NCBI RefSeq assembly: GCF_900142925.1
Contig: NZ_FRCN01000003.1
Coordinates: 1-64,000 of the forward strand
Direction: 5' to 3'
From: Chitinophaga sp. CF418
GTDB lineage: Bacteria; Bacteroidota; Bacteroidia; Chitinophagales; Chitinophagaceae
DNA length: 64,000 nucleotides
Part shown: positions 1-8,644 of the stretch, one piece after another
How positions within the stretch are numbered: position 1 is the first letter of the stretch
How the letters are laid out: each line of letters starts with the position of its first letter
Made by a program: the position numbers and the translations under genes
The notes under the pieces: generated by a model
Told to the model about the DNA's origin: nothing
Database searches by the model: none
What the model saw: the letters and a program-made list of their open reading frames with translations, nothing else

Positions 1-1620
1 ATTACTCCTCGTACACAATTGGTAACTTTTACTATTCTTCTCATTCTTAGCCTCTTTTAAAGGTATGGAGTGCTTGATATCTATAATATCATCGCCAACC
101 ACAACTTCCTTTACCAGTAGTCTTAGAATCTTCTTTTTCTCCTTTATGTCCAATTGTTTTACATTCAATCCTAACTGACTGGTAAAACTTTCCGCATCCA
201 GCAATTGAAGCCGCTGATCCAATGCCAGTTCATGATTTTTTAGGCTCTCCAGCTCCTTATCTATCGTATTTATCCGCTTTTGTAAATCAGGCATCCTTTT
301 TCGCAGCTGAACAATTGTAATAAGACCTTCCTGGTAGGCATCCAACAACTTATCCATCGACTGCAATAATTTGGTACGCTGCTTCACTATGATTTCCTTT
401 TGTTTTATTACAGGACTCGCTTTTTTGGTCTCCTCTACACGTTTTTCCACTTCTCTTTGGATCAGCTTTGGTTCTTCCAGCAACGCCACTAGTTGTTGCC
501 ATACAATATTGTCCAGGTAATCCTGCCTAATTGGTTTGCAATTGCACTTACGCACTCCTTCAAAACGGTAAGCATCTGAACCAAAGCACCGATAATAGTA
601 TATCTTCTTTTTTGCTGATGTGGTTGTATGCGTCCTGTATAAAGAATAACCACATTCGCTGCACACCATCATTCCCTGAAGCAATGTTTCCACTTTTGTG
701 TTCCGCTGGGAATGAAGCTTATTATTCTTTAGTCTTTCCTGCGCAATATCAAACGTCTCCTGGCTGATTATCGCAGGGACAGCTATCTCAATCCATTCTT
801 CCCTCGGTTTCTCTCTGTTACAACCACTTTGAGCCACAAAACCTCCTTGGGCCCTCAATGGTTTGGTGATCCGCTGCCGTTCAGCATGTTCTGTTTTACC
901 ATAGCATGCCTTTCCACAGTAAGCCGGATTTCGTAACATTGCCCAGATAACGGACCGTTCCCATTTGCCTATATTCTTCCTTGTTGGTATTTTCTCCGAA
1001 GTAAATTTTCTTGCAACTGTACCTATACCACAAAAATCTTCTGTATACATCCGAAACATTTCTCTTACAACCGAAGCTTCCTGCTCATTAATTTCATAGT
1101 ATGCGGATGTATCATCTGTCTTCTTGATATAATTATAGCCATACGGCGCTCCGCACAATACACTCACCACACCCGATTTTGCTTTAAATCGTTTCCCCCT
1201 GCGTGATCGCTCTTTAATAATAGCCCGTTCGTATTCGGCTATCATGCCCTGGAATTGCAACAATAAGGCTTCCTCTGGGGTATCTGCTTTCGGTGAGTTG
1301 ATAAATAATACTTCTGTACCGCATGACGCAAATTCATCCATGAGTACTACCTGGTATGCATAATTACGGCTTAATCTGTCTGGACTGTATATTAATACTG
1401 CCTGTATCTGCCCCTCAGCACTTAGATCTCTTACTCTTTCAAGACCGGGGCGAACCAATATGGCTCCGCTGTACCCTTCATCTCTAAATATATATTCCTC
1501 TGGTACAAGATAGCCCTGTTCCTGGGCAAAATGCAATAATTCATCCACCTGGCTACCTATCGTCTTTTTATCCTTTTGCTGATCGGACGATACTCTCGTA
1601 TAAATCGCTGCTGTTTTCAT
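1..1620 (-). CDS. Large serine recombinase (resolvase/recombinase/zinc-ribbon), C-terminus cut by window edge
   Basis: The minus-strand frame is open from an ATG at 1620 to base 1 (540 codons, no stop), so the C-terminus lies outside the window. The N-terminus has the serine-recombinase signature YTRVSSDQ, with Ser11 as the expected nucleophile, followed by the YSPDRLSRN and GMIAEYERAIIKERSR segments of the resolvase fold. A recombinase domain follows, then a zinc ribbon with CSEC near residue 320 and further Cys near 342-358, then a Lys/Glu-rich coiled coil. This is the architecture of phage and ICE integrases that catalyse site-specific integration or excision through a 5'-phosphoserine intermediate. 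Two small genes directly upstream overlap in series, suggesting one transcript. It is probably the integrase of an element in this region; its target is not known. Confidence 0.93.
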   Translation of the reverse strand, partial: MKTAAIYTRVSSDQQKDKKTIGSQVDELLHFAQEQGYLVPEEYIFRDEGYSGAILVRPGLERVRDLSAEGQIQAVLIYSPDRLSRNYAYQVVLMDEFASCGTEVLFINSPKADTPEEALLLQFQGMIAEYERAIIKERSRRGKRFKAKSGVVSVLCGAPYGYNYIKKTDDTSAYYEINEQEASVVREMFRMYTEDFCGIGTVARKFTSEKIPTRKNIGKWERSVIWAMLRNPAYCGKACYGKTEHAERQRITKPLRAQGGFVAQSGCNREKPREEWIEIAVPAIISQETFDIAQERLKNNKLHSQRNTKVETLLQGMMVCSECGYSLYRTHTTTSAKKKIYYYRCFGSDAYRFEGVRKCNCKPIRQDYLDNIVWQQLVALLEEPKLIQREVEKRVEETKKASPVIKQKEIIVKQRTKLLQSMDKLLDAYQEGLITIVQLRKRMPDLQKRINTIDKELESLKNHELALDQRLQLLDAESFTSQLGLNVKQLDIKEKKKILRLLVKEVVVGDDIIDIKHSIPLKEAKNEKNSKSYQLCTRSN

Positions 1621-1777
1621 ATACTGAAGTTTGTTCAGTTAATTCATCAGGATTTTGTTCACTGAAAACAACCGGCCTACCTGCCGGAACAAGGAGATGA
1701 TATACCTGTGAGAGCTTTTGCTCCCACAACCGATCATAGTTAAATGATTCCTTAACTTGTCTCTCCTTCTTTGACAT
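1568..1777 (-). CDS. Small hypothetical protein overlapping recombinase start
   Basis: A 69-residue ORF overlaps the end of the ribbon-helix-helix gene by 26 nt and the start of the recombinase by 53 nt, each in a different frame. It has no recognisable domain. The middle segment YHLLVPAGRPVVFSE is moderately hydrophobic and the C-terminus is acidic and polar. The serial overlap argues for translational coupling in a recombinase operon, and similar short ORFs often sit upstream of Bacteroidota serine recombinases. It could still be chance, because overlapping ORFs of this size are common. Confidence 0.5.
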   Translation of the reverse strand: MSKKERQVKESFNYDRLWEQKLSQVYHLLVPAGRPVVFSEQNPDELTEQTSVYENSSDLYESIVRSAKG

Positions 1778-2096
1778 GCTCCTTCTTTGCTAAAAATTCT
1801 TCCAGCGCAGTATGGACCACTCTGCTGATCGACAAACCTTTGGATTCGGATAGCTTCTTTATTCGTCTGATCAGTGTCGGTGGCAATTTGACCGTAAATA
1901 CTACGGAACTCTCCGGTATGGCCATCTTCTCGTTGATCTCTCTGGCTAATTGAATATAACGATATGCCTGAATTTGGGACACTCCATATTTCTTCATCAA
2001 CAGCTCCACTATATGTGGCTGAGGTTTGTTCTTCTGAAGCAAAGAAAATGCCTGGTTGATGCGTTTGACCAACTCGGAATTCTGCGATCTTTCCAT
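1752..2096 (-). CDS. Ribbon-helix-helix DNA-binding protein, recombinase-associated
   Basis: A 114-residue protein. The C-terminal half has a ribbon-helix-helix pattern: strand VVFTVKLPP, helix LIRRIKKLSESKG, helix SISRVVHTALEEFL. The N-terminal half (about residues 1-55) is helical, with a helix-turn-helix-like stretch around KYGVSQIQAYRYIQLAREI. RHH proteins bind DNA as dimers and often act as repressors or recombination accessory factors. Being first in a three-gene overlapping string that ends in the serine recombinase, it is a plausible regulator or directionality factor for it. That role is inference. Confidence 0.75.
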   Translation of the reverse strand: MERSQNSELVKRINQAFSLLQKNKPQPHIVELLMKKYGVSQIQAYRYIQLAREINEKMAIPESSVVFTVKLPPTLIRRIKKLSESKGLSISRVVHTALEEFLAKKEHVKEGETS

Positions 2097-2166
2097 TTAT
2101 CATAAATGTAATACTTTTTATGATATACATAAACTTAAAACTTCCCCCTTTTAATAGGTATTCTCC

Positions 2167-2853
2167 TTAAAAACTCAATGTTTGTGGGTGTGTACGTGGA
2201 GCTAAACTACCTCCCTGAGGAGTACCTTCCGTGGGATACACTACCTGACCGTTCTCCAGTATACCTGCCTTCAGCCATTTGTCTATCATTTTCCTTATCA
2301 CACCATCTTTTATCTTCAGGTCAAGGAACTCACGCAGGCAGCCATGATTGATGCTACCAAAGTAGTTTTGCATGTCTGCGTCTATAATATAACGCATCCG
2401 GTTCATGCTCACTTCTCTGGACAGTTCTTCTACTGCCTGGTGTTGGGATTTGCCCGGCCTAAATCCATACGATTCATGATAGAATATCCCTTCATATATC
2501 GGTGTCAGTACACGCGATACAGCCGTCTGTAGCAGTTTGTCTTCCACTGTTGGAAGACCCAGCGGCCGCAGCTTCCCATCTCCTTTGGGTATAAATACCC
2601 GCCGGATATTGGGGGCACGGTATTTACCGCTCCTAAAAGCCGTCAATAACTCAGGGATTCTCTCATTTCTTTGTTTATTGTAATCGGTCCATTTTTCTGC
2701 ATCTACTCCGCTTGCTCCCTTCTTATTCAGGGAATCGAAGCAGTCATGCAATAACCCGATATCAATAAAATCGTGCAGGTTGGTCAGCGCTTCTCCCCGA
2801 TATTTCCTCGCCCTGGCCGCTATCTGCATCTCTACTGTTAACACTTCGTTCAT
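2167..2853 (-). pseudogene. ltrA: Group II intron reverse transcriptase/maturase, N-terminal fragment
   Basis: 228 residues match the N-terminal half of a group II intron reverse transcriptase: VFIPKGDGKLRPLGLPTVED, YGFRPGKSQHQAVEEL, IIDADMQNYFGSINH and GTPQGGSLAP. The match stops right after GGSLAP and is replaced by an unrelated tail THPQTLSF. The YADD catalytic motif, thumb and maturase domain are therefore missing, and full-length proteins are usually 400-600 residues. Retrotransposition by this copy is impossible. Intron RNA sequence precedes it on the same strand. The missing C-terminal type of sequence occurs separately at 32.9-33.4 kb. Confidence 0.92.
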
Positions 2854-3465
2854 GTCTCTGGTACATTTAGTGTTGCTAAGATGCTAGTTCCGTAAACAGA
2901 CATCCCCCTTCCCTAATAAGTGGCTTTCATAGAGCTGATTTCCCACTCTTCTAACAGTACTATGAGGATGCTAAGACTGCCTTCGTCCTTCTCCTTACCT
3001 TCGATTTCTCTCGGCGCGGATACCTCCCGATATCGCCTTTTCTTTACGCTTGACAAGGTGGCGATATAAACCTTGTAAGCCTGGATTATTTCTGTTCGGT
3101 CAATCCACTAACAACCGACTTTCGTTTGGAGACGTTAGGCTCTCCTGTGTTCCCGTATTACCCCAGTCTGCCTTTGATATGTTCTTAGACCCCGGTCGAA
3201 TCGCCCCCACTCGTCTGTAACGCAGGTTTGATGTTGCCTTAGCATTTCGAACAACTAAAGCTTCAACGTCCAGGACAGTTTCGAGGCTCAATAGCATACC
3301 GTCAGCAGTTGCTGTCTACGCTTCGTGCCAACATCTCTGATGACTACGCAAGACTCGCTTCCGGTGGTTGACTAGACCTTGTCGGACAGGATTGGTTACC
3401 TGTCGGGTAATTTCGAGGTGTTTCATCTATAATCCCCACCTCACGGACTTTGCACAGCGCAATCG
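2854..3465 (-). mobile_element. Group II intron 5' RNA region (domains I-III), truncated element
   Basis: About 600 nt of non-coding, structured sequence precedes the reverse transcriptase start on the minus strand. It includes a GAGCCTAACGTCTCC-like motif typical of group II introns upstream of domain IV. Two stretches, around 3053-3125 and 3441-3470, recur in a decayed copy at about 6.04-6.16 kb, confirming a repeated element. The 5' boundary is placed near 3463-3465, where a dispersed repeat (TTTTC|GAACCA on the minus strand) is interrupted. The exact first intron base cannot be fixed by eye. The short overlapping ORFs here are not genes. Confidence 0.75.
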
Positions 3466-3525
3466 AAAACGTTCCGCTACTGGGCACTAAAAATGTAAAA
3501 TCCGCTCTAGTAGCGGATTTTCTGT
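3461..3525 (+). repeat. tRNA-3'-like dispersed repeat copy R1 with hairpin (interrupted by intron)
   Basis: It contains TTCCGCTACTGGGCACTA followed by a hairpin AATCCGCTctagtAGCGGATT. This is the right-hand part of a repeat family seen about 12 times in this window, always in this orientation. The left-hand part (TAATAATCAAT..TTGGTTC) is missing because the group II intron joins at 3463-3465. The matching left half is next to the intron 3' end at 32904-32927. Confidence 0.7.
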
Positions 3526-3554
3526 TGTATAGCAATCCAAGACCTTGAATAAGT

Positions 3555-3592
3555 CACTTATAATCAATCTGGGAACGGTTCGATCCGTGATG
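3555..3592 (+). repeat. Second tRNA-like motif downstream of R1
   Basis: CTTATAATCAAT..ACGGTTCGATCCGT resembles an anticodon-loop-to-T-arm segment, with CGG/CCG flanking a TTCGAT loop. The same kind of motif follows R7 (about 22665) and R8 (about 25447) at a similar distance. There is no intact tRNA cloverleaf around it. Confidence 0.4.
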
Positions 3593-3755
3593 CCAATTTT
3601 CGTCTTCATTTAGTAAAGTACTCCCAGCAATGCCCTTATCATCAGGACTTAGTTATTACAATTAACGCGATATTAACCATTGACAGACTTGGAGGTCTTA
3701 AATTTGAGCATTTATAATAATCCCCATCCATGCACATTCAATAATAGCAGCCCTA

Positions 3756-4319
3756 ATGTCTTCCATTCTTTCTCTGAAAAATATAAGTACAGGTTATCTG
3801 CAGATTCCATCAACTTCTGTTAATCAATACGCATTTGAAAACTATGAACCGGATAGCGTTACTCGATTGAAGGTAAATTTTCAGGATACATCTGGCCTAA
3901 TTTTGGCTGACTCCAATTATAATTTAAGTAATAACGTACTTGATCTTAGCCAATTTTCAAATGTGGTCTTCAACTTTCTTAAGGAGGGAACTTATTTAAG
4001 ATTTGCTGATACACTAAGATCTCATTTAACAACCGGCAATAAAGTAGTATTGTTGTGGACAGTATCCGATGACGTACGTTGGCAAACGCTTAACTCGATT
4101 GAGCAATCTGACTGGGAGGAGCTGATTTATGCATCCTACAAAATATCTTTTGAACAAAAGAAACAAGTCATTTATTTAATCAGATACGCACTCAAAGATC
4201 ACCTTGAACATGATATTTTAGATGCCATCGTCGACAAAGCAAACTACCTTTATCGTCTAGAGGAGGAATATAGATATTGGTTCAGGTTACTAGAGGCACT
4301 GAAAATAAAAAGAGATTAA
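3756..4319 (+). CDS. Hypothetical protein, 187 aa
   Basis: A clean ORF with no signal peptide or membrane segment. The N-terminal part is mixed; the C-terminal 110 residues look mainly helical and charged (LLWTVSDDVRWQTLNSI, QKKQVIYLIRYALKDHL, YRLEEEYRYWFRLLEAL). I do not recognise the family. It stands alone between the intron/repeat block and a 570-bp empty stretch, with no operon partner. The ATG at 3756 is the only in-frame start that keeps the whole reading frame. Confidence 0.6.
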   Translation: MSSILSLKNISTGYLQIPSTSVNQYAFENYEPDSVTRLKVNFQDTSGLILADSNYNLSNNVLDLSQFSNVVFNFLKEGTYLRFADTLRSHLTTGNKVVLLWTVSDDVRWQTLNSIEQSDWEELIYASYKISFEQKKQVIYLIRYALKDHLEHDILDAIVDKANYLYRLEEEYRYWFRLLEALKIKRD

Positions 4320-4893
4320 GAGTATTTAAGGTGTAGGCATCCCATTTTTGCAGATGGTACGCAAGTGCTTGCCGATAATGGCCTAATATCTTTTTTGGTA
4401 TATGCAATAAGCGCAAAAATATTTTATAGAACATATTCGTCGCCGCATGAGATAATGTATCACGTAATCGTGAGTACCAGAATTCAGAACTACAATTAGT
4501 TTTAATCAGCCAAACCTCTTACCTCAGACGAGTGGATTCAATACTATAACTGTAGTTGGAGACATACGAGTAAATAATGCTTCGGACGAACTCCTTTATA
4601 AACATTTGAAAAACAGCACCTCCAGCAAAATAAAAGCAATTAGATGACCGCCAGCCAGCCGCCTAAAATATTACCCGAATGTCAAATCAAATCGCAGCTA
4701 TTACACCTTGTTCCATTCTAGATCCAACAAACAAAAGCTGCCCGATAGCATACTAAAACATCTTATATATCATTGCGTCCCACATAATATTCATATAATA
4801 AATAATAATCTTTAAAGCTAACGTGCGGAAAATTTGTCTTGTAAATAGCAGTTATTTATATTTGATACTTAACGAGTTATTCTATTCCCGTAT
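4320..4893. other. Intergenic stretch, no gene seen
   Basis: 574 bp without a credible ORF, RNA gene or strong hairpin. Codon-like structure is absent on both strands. Only short AT-rich sequence precedes the next gene. Confidence 0.6.
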
Positions 4894-5952
4894 ATGAACA
4901 ATCAACCTAATTTTTCGATTGCTCCAGAAGCCATACTCGCTGACAAATTTCTAATGTGCATTCCTAGAGCTAAAAGTGTAACTGAAACTGACTTAAAACT
5001 AATTATTAACAACCAAAGTGATAAAGATCTCTTTGACAACTATCAATCAATCGCTTTGAAAATACTCATTGATGAAGGATATGTAACAGAGGCTCGTGGC
5101 GTTGGAATTAGCAATAGTAGTTCTAAATACAGCTTAACACAAAAAGGCCGAGAGTTAAAAGATGCAGGCGGATATGTGTTATCCTTAAAAAGGAAAAACG
5201 AAAAAGATACGCATTCTAATAAAGTAACAAAGGCAGAAGGAAAAAAAAAGATCTTCGATAATAAGGTGAAAATCTTTCTACTTTTACTTGCTGCAATAAC
5301 TCCAATCATTGGTGTATTAAGCTTTTGGAAAAATTCTACATCCAAGTCAGATACTCCTGCCCCAACACAGGGATCCTCTGCTAATGATACAACCCCAAAA
5401 AACAACCGGCAAATCGGGATATCTACTGAGCTACCTGAAGTAATACCTTCAAAAAACAATTCGACTCTAACACAAGTAGAAAAAAGCGCTGCAAAACCAA
5501 TAGTGCCTTCGAATGAAACCAAACCGCTGCCCGAAAATCAGACCAACTCCTCTACGACTAATATATCTATTGCTAAACAACCTATCCAAATTACAACATC
5601 CGATAATATTGAATTTAAGCTTACAAAGGCAGAAGGTAATTCAAAGGCACAGACAATCAAATTAACTATTTTGCTAACAACAAGCGCTGCCAATTGGTAT
5701 ATCATGTCAGCTGTTAGATCTATAATCGATCCTGAAGGCAATGAATATACGTTGAAGTCTTTCACTAACGGAGCTTCAAACTATTCAAGATCAATTGATT
5801 TAAATACAGGTGTACCTATAAAATGTACTTATACATTTGGTGGTGTTTTACCAGATGTAAAAAGAATAAAGCTATTTAGCTACAGTTACACACATTCATG
5901 GGGGGAGCCGTTTGCTGTTGAATTTCGTGACATTCCAGTAGATTGGGACTAG
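4894..5952 (+). CDS. Single-pass membrane protein: winged-helix-like N-terminus, beta-rich C-terminus
   Basis: 352 residues in three parts. Residues 10-100 look like a winged-helix domain (ALKILIDEGYVTE, SKYSLTQKGRELKDAGGY). A basic linker leads to one membrane helix at about 126-146 (KIFLLLLAAITPIIGVLSFW). A Ser/Thr/Asn/Pro-rich linker (about 150-225) is followed by a C-terminal domain of about 125 residues with beta-strand character. The likely topology is a cytoplasmic N-terminus and a periplasmic C-terminus, like one-component transmembrane sensors. No family is recognised and the role is unknown. The gene is isolated between intron-derived segments. Confidence 0.65.
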   Translation: MNNQPNFSIAPEAILADKFLMCIPRAKSVTETDLKLIINNQSDKDLFDNYQSIALKILIDEGYVTEARGVGISNSSSKYSLTQKGRELKDAGGYVLSLKRKNEKDTHSNKVTKAEGKKKIFDNKVKIFLLLLAAITPIIGVLSFWKNSTSKSDTPAPTQGSSANDTTPKNNRQIGISTELPEVIPSKNNSTLTQVEKSAAKPIVPSNETKPLPENQTNSSTTNISIAKQPIQITTSDNIEFKLTKAEGNSKAQTIKLTILLTTSAANWYIMSAVRSIIDPEGNEYTLKSFTNGASNYSRSIDLNTGVPIKCTYTFGGVLPDVKRIKLFSYSYTHSWGEPFAVEFRDIPVDWD

Positions 5953-5989
5953 GAAAAATTAACACTCTCTTTTTGATTCTCTTAGCCTG

Positions 5990-6165
5990 TTTCGGGCAAA
6001 GCAGATTCTTACCTCTCGCCCCCACAGATAAGGTTAAACGGTGATATAACCCTTATAAGCCTGGATTATTCTTTTTCGGTAAATCCCATATAAACCGACT
6101 TTCTTATAAATCTCCAATTGACGGACTTTGCATAGCGAAATCTAAAACATTTCGATACCAGCCCT
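5990..6165 (-). mobile_element. Decayed, internally deleted group II intron remnant
   Basis: Two blocks match the intron at 2854-3465: TAAGCCTGGATTATT with a following TTCGGT and CCGACTTTC block (about 6056-6105), and ACGGACTTTGCA near 6121. The left end (TTACCTCTCGCCCCCACAG) matches the intron 3' end seen at 32.95 kb. The remnant thus keeps both ends and lost the middle, including the ORF. Downstream to 6572 I see no gene. Confidence 0.65.
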
Positions 6166-6572
6166 TGTCTGATGATCTGAAAATGCCGTCAGGATGAGTA
6201 CAAAAGAAGTTTTCACCAACCTGGATAATTGAAGTAACGGAGGTTCGCGCTCGAAGGCCATCATTACCGAGCCGCCCTATTGAATCAGTAACCGCTTGGT
6301 CCCGAAAGCCGGCATCAATGGGTTGCCAGGGTAAATATAGCCAGGTGCAGAGATAAATTCATGTTATGCTACTTTACAGAATTTTTCAGACGCGTACAGG
6401 ACCTACGGCGCAGCTATGTATTGGGTAGATCGAGCTTGCTGTTCTAACAATTTAGCTTTATAAAGTAAGACTAATGATTTCGGTGTTTTCTGAGATAAAT
6501 TTGTATTTTGTCGCCCTAAATCAGAATCCGGTGTGAAACCCTTAACCTTCATGCTGCGAACTAAACTTAAAT

Positions 6573-7118
6573 ATGAAAAGACGTAATCTTATTTCCCCGT
6601 TAGTCCTGCTGTCAGGTTTATTGCTTGTTATGTTCATTATATCCTGTGGTAAAGATGGCGCTGCCGGTCCAGCTGGTCCCAAAGGTGATACCGGCTCTGG
6701 CACTGTGATTTATTCCGAATGGCTGGATGTGCCGTATAAGCCGGACACCATACATACTGCAGGCGGCGGTATTGATACTGTCGGCTTCTATGCCATTATT
6801 GACGTACCTAAACTCACCCAGGCACTGTTGAGTACCGCAGATGTAAAAGTATATATCAACACTAATGATGCAAGTGATGCTGTCATTTATCCGTTGCCTT
6901 ACTCTGCTGCATCCGGTTTATACATCGACATGAGGGCTTATGCGCAGAAGATTGAGTTGTATTCCAATGCAGACCTGAGTACTGCATCTGCCAATGGTAA
7001 GAAGTATCAACAATACCGGTACATGATCGTGCCTGGCAATACCCAGGCAAGAGCGGCTGCTCCGGTAAACTGGTCCGATTATGCCGAGGTAAAAGCATAT
7101 CTCGGATTAAAAGATTAA
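6573..7118 (+). CDS. Lipoprotein with short collagen-like repeat
   Basis: 181 residues. A hydrophobic leader ends in the lipobox ISC with Cys25, so this is predicted to be a lipidated envelope protein. Directly after it is a short Gly-x-y tract (GKDGAAGPAGPKGDTG, five triplets), a common spacer in Bacteroidota surface lipoproteins. The remaining 135 residues look beta-rich and are not assigned to a family, though the layout resembles other small collagen-triplet lipoproteins of this phylum. It is monocistronic. The region just downstream holds repeat R2. Confidence 0.75.
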   Translation: MKRRNLISPLVLLSGLLLVMFIISCGKDGAAGPAGPKGDTGSGTVIYSEWLDVPYKPDTIHTAGGGIDTVGFYAIIDVPKLTQALLSTADVKVYINTNDASDAVIYPLPYSAASGLYIDMRAYAQKIELYSNADLSTASANGKKYQQYRYMIVPGNTQARAAAPVNWSDYAEVKAYLGLKD

Positions 7119-7182
7119 AAATGACTATCGGTAATGTTCTATAATCACAGGGTATGAGAAAGCTGGTTTATATCATCGCGCA

Positions 7183-7872
7183 CTAATCTGCAACATGATC
7201 CATTAACTTGCTAATAATAAATACTACTTGGTTCGAAAACATTCCACTGCCGGGCACTAAAGCAAAAGGTCGGAGATATCTCCGACCTTTTGCTTTTTTA
7301 TAGTCGTCTGAGCCCGCAATGGGCCTGCTTATCAGCTCGAGGATGATGTTCGGTTCTGTGGTTCGAAATTTATTATCTGAAAAAATCAGCTTTTCTGCGA
7401 AGATCGAACCAATGATTTGTTTTTTACCGATTGGGGAGGCTGAAATGTAGCGAGTAGCAATGTTCTTCATGATTTCGCCGCCTTGGGAAAGGTATTCCTG
7501 GTAGTTGTCGTTGGTGGACAATAATTTGGTTTTCTTCTTTTCCAGGTTTTCTATCTTCTTGGTCAGGTCTGCCTTAATCTCTTTAAACTCTTCTGCGGTA
7601 AATTCATCGTCCAGGCGCAAAGAACGGGCGTTTTGTATTCTTATGTATAGCTTGTCTATTTCAGCCTGTGTTTCTTTAAGCTCCTGCTCCTTCCCTTGGT
7701 TGTCCTTCTTTAATGAACTACTGATAAGCTGGCAATAGTAGTCGATGATTGGTGCATTGATCGCTATCTGGCCTAATTGCACTCGCACGCTGTGCTGTCT
7801 TTTACAAAAATTCATGACAAGTTTTGAGAATTTCACGTGATAATCTTTCCTACAAGAAATAAGGGATTCCAT
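7183..7872 (-). pseudogene. Serine recombinase C-terminal remnant reading into repeat R2
   Basis: 229 codons without the catalytic resolvase domain. The central part is the Lys/Glu-rich coiled coil typical of serine recombinase C-termini (QGKEQELKETQAEIDKLYIR, DEFTAEEFKEIKADLTKKIE), ending in IGSIFAEKLIFSDNKFRTTE. The last roughly 45 codons are translated from repeat R2 and its hairpin (ALVPGSGMFSNQ is the antisense of the T-arm-like sequence), so the true end was probably near 7306. The start region (before about residue 28) is doubtful. It is a dead relic of an integrase that lay next to this repeat. Confidence 0.8.
7210..7300 (+). repeat. tRNA-3'-like dispersed repeat copy R2 with hairpin
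   Basis: CTAATAATAAATAC..TTGGTTCGAAAACATTCCACTGCCGGGCAC is followed by the hairpin AAGGTCGGAGATATCTCCGACCTT and TTTTGC, which is also a good intrinsic terminator. It has the same order and orientation as the other R copies. The adjacent minus-strand recombinase fragment reads through it. Confidence 0.7.
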
Positions 7873-7920
7873 ACATCATGCTTATTATCTTTCCCATCGA
7901 CATACTTCTTTATAAATCTA

Positions 7921-8643
7921 TCACTTACTTAAAATTTTTCTAGTTACAAATTCATTAAAGAAGTAATCCCGGTAAATATTACCGATCGGAATTTCATTCT
8001 CCCTTATGTAAACTGTGTTGTTATCTACAGAATCTATGTTGTTTACATTAATGATGTAAGATTTGCTGACCCTAACAAAAAAACTTTTTGGAAGCAATTC
8101 ATGAATAGTTTTAATATTCATAAGCGTGATCACTTTTTGATTCCCTAAGTAAATGATCACATAATCTTTTAAGCCTTCAATATAAAGTATATCGCTGAAA
8201 TGTACTTTGAATATTCTGCGTCCTGATCTTACAAAAATATAATCAGTGGTTATGTTTTCTATATTACTGCTGGTATGACCAGTACGGAATAATTTACAAT
8301 ACGTGTTCGCTTTTTCGACCGCCTTTTGAAAGCGCTCCAGTTTTACAGGTTTGATCAAGTAGTCAATAGCATCGACGTCATAGCTCTCAGCAGCAAATTC
8401 GTGATAAGCTGTGGTAAACACCACTAAGGTGTTTTTGGGAATGGTTCTGGCAAATTCGATCCCATTCACTCCCGGCATTTGAATGTCCAGAAACACCAGG
8501 TCTACGGCATTTGTTGCCAGAAAAGCTTTAGTAGCTTCTGCTCCGTTAAATGATGCGATAACTTCCAGATTTTCTGTCTGATGAACCAGTTTTTGGATCG
8601 CCTTTCTTGCTAATGGCTCATCATCTACTATTATGCAGTTCAT
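7921..8643 (-). CDS. LytTR-family response regulator
   Basis: 240 residues. The receiver domain has acidic residues D7/D8 and phospho-acceptor D53 in LVFLDIQMPG. The C-terminal LytTR DNA-binding domain covers about 135-235 (DYIFVRSGRRIFKVHFSDILY, FFVRVSKSYIINVNNI). It starts 1 nt after the histidine kinase stop, so the pair is co-transcribed and coupled. Such regulators bind direct repeats with about 21-bp periodicity; a candidate site lies upstream of the divergent TonB receptor gene. Confidence 0.95.
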   Translation of the reverse strand: MNCIIVDDEPLARKAIQKLVHQTENLEVIASFNGAEATKAFLATNAVDLVFLDIQMPGVNGIEFARTIPKNTLVVFTTAYHEFAAESYDVDAIDYLIKPVKLERFQKAVEKANTYCKLFRTGHTSSNIENITTDYIFVRSGRRIFKVHFSDILYIEGLKDYVIIYLGNQKVITLMNIKTIHELLPKSFFVRVSKSYIINVNNIDSVDNNTVYIRENEIPIGNIYRDYFFNEFVTRKILSK

Positions 8644-8644
8644 T

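Noticed and set aside
531..767. Plus-strand ORF of 78 codons
   Set aside because: It lies wholly inside the serine recombinase frame on the other strand and has no protein-like features.
1639..2130. 163-codon minus-strand ORF over the RHH gene
   Set aside because: It is an alternate frame over the ribbon-helix-helix and small genes, which have clear domain sequence; this one does not.
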